Assembly (NCBI GenBank): GCA_039111635.1
Contig: JBCAQO010000011.1
Span: forward strand, 1,302,001-1,366,000
Reading direction: 5' to 3'
Origin: Heterobasidion occidentale
Lineage: Eukaryota > Basidiomycota > Agaricomycetes > Russulales > Bondarzewiaceae
DNA: 64,000 nt
The notes under the pieces are model-generated. The model did no database searches, was not told the DNA's origin, and worked only from the letters and a program-made list of their open reading frames with translations. Numbering within the stretch: the first letter of the stretch is position 1; every line of letters starts with the position of its first letter. A program made the position numbers and the translations under genes. Positions 57,704 to 64,000 of this stretch are shown here, one piece after another.

Positions 57704-58866
57704 TCAAAAACCGAAACTTTTGAAGTGCCTGAGCATCGCCAACGTCATACGGTGACTTCTGCATTGTCGAATACGCATACCGGGTCCCCTCAAGCCCTTC
57801 TGTCGTACGTAGTTCATCGGTTCCTCCACATCGTAGTCAGAATCTGCATAGTCCTCCACCCAGTGCGATTCGGACTTCACGTTGAGCATCTCCAATGCCT
57901 TCAGTTCCTCGGCAAAGCGGTGCCATATATGCGACCACTGGCGCGGCGCTCCTTGCGCCGGGTCTTCGATCGCAATTCTGCACTCCCTCAGCGACAGCTC
58001 CCTCAGGGTTCTTTTGTGTCGTATGATAAAATCCTCGACATGTGTGACCGCATTGAACAAGATCCCTCCAACGAGAGGGACTCGAGCGTGGGGAAATTCG
58101 CCTGCGAGAAATCAAGCCTGGGTACAATGCCCACGTCAACGTCGCTGTGGAGAGCGAACGAAGTGAGTGAGTGTGAGAGAGAGCCGAGTACGTGGTTCTG
58201 AATCCCTTGTTCCCAAAAACGGATATAGGCATCCCGAGAGTAGGACTTCGGTCTGTTCAAACCAGTCATAATGAAGAGACTAGATAGTGAGCCGAAGAGG
58301 CCCTAAACGAAGGGAGATCGTAGATGGGGTCGTGAAGTGGAGTCAAGTGTTGGATGGAGAGTGAGGAAAGAGAAAGCAGGGGGGGTCGGCTGAGTATTGC
58401 AGAGAGAATGGTTGATTGGAGTAGTAGAGGATTCGGGGCGGAATGGTCCTCAAAAAATGATAGATTTAGGGCTTTGAGCCTTGAAAGATCATGGATACGG
58501 GCGAATGAAGAAGCGAGAGATTTCAGCAGGACCTCTTCATTCGATTTCGGCTTTGGTTCAGTCACTAGGGTACATTCAGCGTCCCTGCAATGATACGATT
58601 GAACAAGCCGTACCGCGTCTAAGAAATCGGTAGTCATAGCCACACTCATCGATTGCTTCGATACATTGAGCGATCGCGTCGTTTTGCAGGATCTCGCCGA
58701 ATTTCGTGGCACTGGTGAAAGAATTTTTGACTGTGATCTTTCGGAAGACGCGCGGCGTGGCCAACGCGCAAAACGTCTTGTTCAACGTCCGAATCTGTAA
58801 TAAATCTTCGGGATAGTAGATTCTGTCAACGATGGCGTCGAGGAGCTCATAGGGTAATGAGTCCAT
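57704..58866 (-). pseudogene. F-box protein, copy 2 (inverted relative to copy 1), frameshifted
   Basis: Begins MDSLPYELLDAIVDRIYY at 58866 and keeps the LQIRTLNKTFCALATPRVFR segment in frame where copy 1 is broken. It continues through SFARIHDLSRLKALNLSF to 58266, but the frame changes near 58270 (after PIYDLPSFR) and again near 58065, where SLEGSCSMRSH replaces the SLRRILFNAVTH of copy 1 through loss of one base. The final frame ends at 57704. The copies share 5' flanking sequence (58867-59210 with 50400-50780). As a whole it is a likely pseudogene of an SCF-type F-box receptor. Confidence 0.7.
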
Positions 58867-60080
58867 TGAAAGCTCTCGGGCGTCGACGAGATGGCTTGTC
58901 GGGGGATCGATGGGTTTGGATTGGAGATGGCAAACGTTTCTGAAGTAGGCTGACCCCAAATAGAACCACATGAGAAGTCCGATCGACGATAATCAGTTCA
59001 GAAGCAGACCGTGACTCGAGAGAGCAGAACGTGGTTTTCGCGACTGCACGCGCGACAGAAGAAGTCAATACGTACACTACCGAACAAATCTGAGATGAAG
59101 CATCCTTCATGGCAAACGGTGTCTAGATCTCTCCCTGTCCAGACCGCGAGTCGAAGAGGGACGGATACATGATGATTTAGTCGTGGGCATGCGTTCGGAC
59201 CAGTCACTCCTGCTGCTCCACACTGAGCATGACATTCTTGAACTCGATCAGATTAAAAAAAAAATATCTGTCAACTTGAAAGCCCCGCTCCGTACGAGGC
59301 AAAACGAGGAAAATATTGTCAGAAATCTTGCGCTTACTCCGACGAGAATCGAGTCCGAGGTACGTCTGACGATGGGCAGTGCACAAGGGGAGATGACAAT
59401 GTCGATTTCTCAGTAGGTCCTGTAGAAACGCGGTAGCGAGCGTCGGATACGGGCGAGGGTGAGAGCCGGTCGGCATACAGGATGGGCATGTTTGTGCGTC
59501 GACGAGGCATGTACTGAGTGTGTCGAGGGTGGCGAAATTAGCAAAGAGCGTCGTGGGAGGTGGATGCTGGCGCTGACGAGACGCGACGAACCTTGGAACA
59601 GTAGAAAATAAGGTGGAGAGAGAAAACCGAGAAAGCTCGCGCTCGAGCGGCTAGCTCCGTACGAGTACGAAGCCGGCAGCAGTGTGAAACACAATGTCGT
59701 GGTGACGCCTTCACGGCCTCCAAAGCTACGAATAACGCCGATCGGCGCACTCGCACATGCCAGTCCGTGCTGCTAGATAGGGGGGGCGTTCGGGGACCAC
59801 CACTCGCTATGAGATCTCTCGCAAATCTGGAGACAAAAAAAATCCCCGCCACGCTGCGACGCCATCACAAAACCAAACCGGTCAGTCATCCTTATCCTGA
59901 GGAAGGGGGCGCGGCATCGCCTTCGAAGTAAGCCAGAGCCCCCGTTTTACAGCCCGTACGATCTGTCCGTCAGAAGAAAACGCCCAATTGACTCGGTATA
60001 CCTTACAACATCGTCGCCGCGGCGTACTCTACATGATGAAGATGAAGCACTCGCACACTGACCGTGAACCCTGCCGCGCT
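58867..60080. other. Intergenic region between F-box copy 2 and the carrier gene
   Basis: 58867-59210 is duplicated F-box 5' flank. The remainder has frames below 105 codons without domains. Nothing else is seen. Confidence 0.5.
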
Positions 60081-61607
60081 CTATTTCGTCTTCTCGTTCC
60101 ACCTGCAAACGCACACAAAAGCCGCATCAGCACCCCGCTCATCGCAAATCAAGCCAAACCAATCAAGAAAAACAAAACAAACGAGGAGAAAATGAAAGAG
60201 ACACCCACAGATCCATAAAAAGCCTCCACAGCACCGAAAACATCACCCCTTGCAACCCATTCGCCAATATCCGCGTCCTCAAACCCCTCCCAAGCAGTCC
60301 CTTGATACCGTCCGCGGCGACGACCGCGCGCGCGGCCGCCACGTACCCGACGCGCGTCTCGTTCACCTGGCGGTACGTCTTGACGACGCGCAGCGAGTTG
60401 GAGACCGTGTCGGAGAGCGCGGAGGCGACGAAGCCGATCAGCGCCTGGCGGAGGAGCTTTTGGAGGAGCGTGTGCGGCGCGGGGAGCGTTTCGTCGAGGT
60501 AGTTGTACGTGCTGAACCACTGGCGCGGGCGGTGAGCGGCGGGCGAAGGGAAGGGAGGGTGCGGAGAGGAGGGACGTACGGGGTAGTGTCCGACAAAGGT
60601 GGCGGCCGCGGTCGCCCACGCGCCGTAGAACAGCGACCCAAACCCATACACCTTGACCTTCAAAGTGGCCTCCCATCAGCACACACACACACACGCACGC
60701 ACGCGCACCGCGACGCACCCGGCGCTTCAAGATCCCCCACCCGCGCGCGCCCTGCGTCTGCAGCGTCGTCTTGACGGTATCCACCGGCGTCAGGCCCATG
60801 CGGAACAACGCCGCGGCGGCGGACGCGAACACCGTCTTCGCGGCCGCGGGGAGGCGGCTGAGCAGCGGGTTGCTCTGCAGGAGCGCGAGGATGCCCGCAT
60901 TTGCGGCGGTGTCGCCGAAGCGCGCGACGGGGCCCTGCACGAGCGCAGCGGACAGCCCCGCGTAGAAGCGCACGGGCCCGCCGGCGGCGTAGAGCGTGCG
61001 GAGGGCTTCGGTCATGGTGGACCCGTAGCGGTATTGGTAGTTCATGACCGTGCGGAGGGGCTAGGGAGGGGTGAGGGCGGCGAAAAGGGGGTGGGGAGGG
61101 AGGGAGAGGCGTACCATGAGCGTGAGGACTTGGAGGACCATGGCTGTGGGGGCGCGAGGATGAGGTGGCGAGACGGATGTGCGCGAGAGTCGGCCGACGC
61201 ACCCGCAGCGCCGCTGAGCCCGCCGCCGAGCGCCTTCCTCAGGGCCTCGCCGAGATCAAACTGCCCGCACGGGGGCGCGGCTCAGAGAGGGGGACAGGGA
61301 CAGGGGGGAGAGGAGGCGGGACGGGGCGCACCTCGACGTCGTCCGCGTCGATGAAGGCCTTGACGAGCAGCACCAGGGCGGCGGTGGCGAGCGAGGCGAT
61401 GACGACGTACCACGCGGCGGTCCATGCGGAAACCGTTTCCTTCGGCGCGAGCGCGTCGGCTGCGAGCAGCGCGTCAGCGTCCTCTGAGGCGATAATGACG
61501 TCGATGGGCGGTGCATGCTCTGTCGGTGCGTCAGTGTACGTCTGTGGGTTGGCAGCCGGCCCAGCGAGGAGCGGCTGGCGCTCTGGGTCTTCAGGGTGTG
61601 CGGACAT
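60081..61607 (-). CDS. Mitochondrial-carrier-family protein with N-terminal membrane anchor
   Basis: Seven exons on the minus strand: 61607-61332, 61260-61203, 61143-61115, 61060-60719, 60657-60580, 60519-60209, 60102-60081; 371 residues in frame. Residues 1-60 are hydrophilic (MSAHPEDPERQPLLAG), then a single strong hydrophobic helix (WYVVIASLATAALVLLVKAF) precedes the carrier-like part. That part has MVLQVLTLMPLRTVMNYQYR, MGLTPVDTVKTTLQTQGARG (a P-x-D-x-V-K carrier signature) and SDTVSNSLRVVKTYRQ. Only the second signature is canonical, so this is a divergent member. Transport substrate is unknown; location in a mitochondrial or other organelle membrane is inferred from family. The last exon is 22 nt and encodes the end WNEKTK. 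Confidence 0.82.
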
Positions 61608-61971
61608 GGTGGTCTAAGAGAGAACGTGCGATGAGGCTGCCGAGCTGAGGCGGATTTACTCAGGGATCGATGGTGGCTGCGTGCGCGGATTCTAAACTTG
61701 GCTTGTACCGAGGGGTGACGCCTTTGGATGCGGATATGGCGATTGGGTGTGGGGAAGTACCTGGAAGTATGGGTTGTGTGCTGGTGACCAAGCGCCTCTC
61801 GCGCGACGAACGGTTTCCAATATGTTTTGGCTCAAATGGACAGGTTAGTACCAAAGAGGTTCAATTTGCAACAATACGATGATCGCGACAGAGCACAGTA
61901 GTCGCTAACATCACGAGTGGTCCTGCCATATTCAAGATAATCCGTGTAATTATTGTTCTAAAAATAATTCT
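61608..61971. other. Intergenic region
   Basis: Short spacer with the carrier gene promoter and the 3' end of the F-box gene. Nothing else is seen. Confidence 0.5.
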
Positions 61972-63204
61972 TTACGAGCCTCTCAGTTTGCGTCGCCTCA
62001 AACGAACCACTTCCTGGAACATGTGCTCGGCCATATCATCTTTTGCCGACGTCTTCTCGTCCACTTGCAGATACGAGTGGCCCACTCGCTCGTCGAGGTG
62101 CACATAAGAGGCATTGTGTGGCCCGACTTGGTCACCGTTGTGGCCGGATTCCACCGAGAGCTGAACCAAGGCCTCCATCTCATCTGCAAAACGAGTCCAT
62201 ATCTGAGACCAGACCTGCGGCGGGCCTTCCAAAAGGCCACGGGATGCGATGTGGCATTGCGCAAGGTGCAGCGACTTTAGCGTGTGTTTGTGTCGCACGA
62301 TGAAGTCTTCGACGTGAGTTTCCTCGTTGAACAAAATCATCCGCAATGACAAGGACGCGAGCGCAGGAAAGTCCAGTTGAGAAAAATCGACCCGAGGGAC
62401 AACGCCGACGTCCAGATCACTGTGAAGAGTGAACGACGTGAGAGAACGAGAGAGAGAGGCGAGAGGGCTGAGAATCCGGTGCTGCATTGTGTGCTCCCAA
62501 AAAATGACAAATGAACCCCAATGGACTGGCGGCGGAGGCTCCAATCCCCAAGATGGCGAGATACGGATAGCGTCGAGTCCACGGAAGAGGTTCTGAAAAG
62601 CAGGTTTATCATACCGTGGGCCGTGATATGCGTACAAGCCGTTGATGGAGAGAGAAGTGAGTGTAGCTAGGGGCAATTGCGCTGAAATTGCGCTGAGGAC
62701 TGTCATTTGAAGTGCAAATGGACTCGGTGACCAAAATTGTCTGCTCGTAGGCCAGAACGTTAACGACAGGCTCCTGATAGATGGAAGGTGGCAAAGGTAG
62801 GAGAATGACGAAGTGAGGGAGTCCTTTAAGGGGGCACTGACTGCGAGCGGATGGCACAAAGGCAATGGACTCCATGCTTGACGAGGACCTACATCACATC
62901 AGCCTCGACAATAAGGTTGAACACACATATCCTGGAACAGATACAGACCTTCTGCTTCTTTGGAAACTGCATAGTTTTCTCGAAAGAAAATTTCTTGAAC
63001 GAGACATGCTAGCGTCTTGGATCGTAAGATATTACTGAATGCCTCTGCGCTCTCAGGCGTATTGGTGACATTGACCCGTTCAAATGCGAGTGGCGTGACC
63101 CTCTTACAAAACGTCCGGTTCAGCAGCCGAACCTGTAAGAGGGTGTGGCCGGGAGGAACCGCGTCAAAGATAGCTTCGAGGAGCTCACCAGGTAAGCAGC
63201 TCAT
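61972..63204 (-). CDS. F-box protein, copy 3, intact
   Basis: Two exons, 63204-62949 and 62888-61972, joined by a 60-nt intron (GTCTGT donor, GATGTAG acceptor); 390 residues in frame. It starts MSCLPGELLEAIFDAVPPGH, then LQVRLLNRTFCKRVTPLAFE, an F-box-like N-terminus. The remainder resembles copies 1 and 2: HSDLDVGVVPRVDFSQLDFP, LASLSLRMILFNEETHVED, FIVRHKHTLKSLHLAQCHIA and QVWSQIWTRFADEMEAL. It is the only clean copy in the window. Function is inferred as substrate receptor of an SCF ubiquitin ligase; the ligand region is leucine-rich-like. Confidence 0.78.
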
Positions 63205-63499
63205 GTTCCAATCTGCGACCTTGGCAGCGGGAGTGTCAGTTGTGTGGATCGAGTTGAAGACTCGAAAGGAACGGTAGACAAGAGTAAGCCAAGTGGCAGA
63301 AAGAGACGGGTGGTGGCCTGTTAGTGGCCGCCTTGCCCTGCGGTCCAAGCTACTCCAAGTCACATGCACCGGTCACGAATGACGTCCTTTTCACTCGCCA
63401 CAAATTCAGCAGAAGGCTTGCGAAGGTTTCCAAGCACTAGTCAAAGGGTGTAGATATCTGTGAATGAGAGTGTGAAGGTGGAACTCACCTCAATCCGGT
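63205..63499. other. Upstream region of F-box copy 3
   Basis: Less than 300 bp of presumed promoter. The frame to 63369 extends the F-box exon upstream but the ATG at 63204 fits the family start better. Confidence 0.45.
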
Positions 63500-63900
63500 A
63501 CGAGCATAGGTGTTGTTAGTAAGGTACACTGAGAAGCCTGCTAACATCTCTGCAGAACGAGTGCATATTTTCGAGGCATCTGCGCAGCGGAAACTACGAA
63601 CTTGTCGTTTGCATCTTGCAAGATCATGAAACGACACTGCAGCAACTTGAGTATGCATTTGGACCGAATTCCACGAGTCTCTTCGATGAAAAGTTCCTAG
63701 ACAGAAAAGTGAGCGCAGGGAAGTTGAGCTCTGTCGAGCTGTAAAACCCCTACTTGAGATACAACGCCAACGTCGATATCGCTCTGAGAAGTATGAAGGC
63801 TTCATCATGTGCTTCCAAAATCTGACAAACGAAATCCTGCAAAAGCAATCCGCAACATTGTGTCCACGGGAGGGTGAAATGATTCAGATGACTAGTCGTC
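63500..63900 (-). pseudogene. F-box protein remnant, copy 4
   Basis: On the minus strand a stretch reads SDIDVGVVSQV, corresponding to HSDLDVGVVPRV in copy 3. A stop codon follows, and then FIEETRGIRSKCILKLLQCR, which aligns with FNEETHVEDFIVRHKHTLKS. Upstream, FVCQILEAHDEA aligns with FVIFWEHTMQHR. Stops and frame changes are frequent, so this is an old relic. It may continue beyond the window end. Confidence 0.6.
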
Positions 63901-64000
63901 CGAAGAGGTTGTCAAGGGAGGATAATCAAAACGTGCGGAAAAATCAGCCATCTAGAAAGGCCAAAGCAGTGAGTTGACGCAGGGATCAGGAAAACATGGA

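Noticed and set aside
1..64000. CRISPR arrays, rRNA, tRNA genes, telomeric repeats
   Set aside because: No regularly spaced direct repeats, no rRNA-like stretch, no convincing tRNA and no TTAGGG arrays were seen by eye; a tRNAscan run would settle the tRNA question.

Overview
The window is nuclear DNA of a filamentous basidiomycete, most likely an Agaricomycete. The evidence is dense genes cut by many 50-80 nt introns (GT/AG with CTAAC- or TGAC-like branch sites near the acceptor), KDZ-superfamily transposon sequence, F-box families and fungal-type secreted proteins. Species cannot be fixed from the sequence. Gene models were assembled by hand from reading frames and splice sites; most close perfectly in frame.

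Layout. 1-10565: two inverted copies of a KDZ-type DNA transposon meet head to head at a 10-nt spacer (4169-4178). The right copy (4179-10565) is complete: a transposase gene reading right, a second multi-exon gene reading left, and long terminal inverted repeats. The left copy runs off the window. 10716-13525: a TOPORS-like RING protein whose promoter received the insertion. 14262-15893: a homeodomain regulator. 15.9-20.3 kb: gene-poor DNA. 20352-23074: a BRD7/BRD9-like bromodomain protein. 23455-24242: a nucleotidyltransferase-fold protein. 25134-29341: PMS1-type mismatch-repair MutL homologue. 29823-30600: a secreted beta-sandwich protein. 31681-32509: a broken cyclase gene. 33257-33894: a small ankyrin protein. 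34127-37666: nucleoporin Nup84/Nup107. 38613-40206: a serine-rich protein. 40859-44093: an IRC5/HELLS remodeller. 44365-45542: EAF3/MRG15. 46113-49239: GPI13/PIG-O. 60081-61607: a mitochondrial-carrier-family protein.

From 49 kb to the end, conserved genes alternate with young, duplicated and decaying sequence: four F-box copies in two orientations, a tandem pair of deaminase-fold genes (HGE plus CxxC, OTT_1508-like), and a direct-repeat fragment of the GPI13 3' end with its downstream flank. Several otherwise good genes (bromodomain, EAF3, one deaminase, one F-box) carry single-base indels, often in homopolymers. Some of these, and the clustered differences between the palindrome arms, may be consensus errors rather than biology. 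The host genes form no single pathway, although chromatin and genome-maintenance functions (TOPORS-like, BRD7/9-like, PMS1, IRC5/HELLS, EAF3) are frequent.
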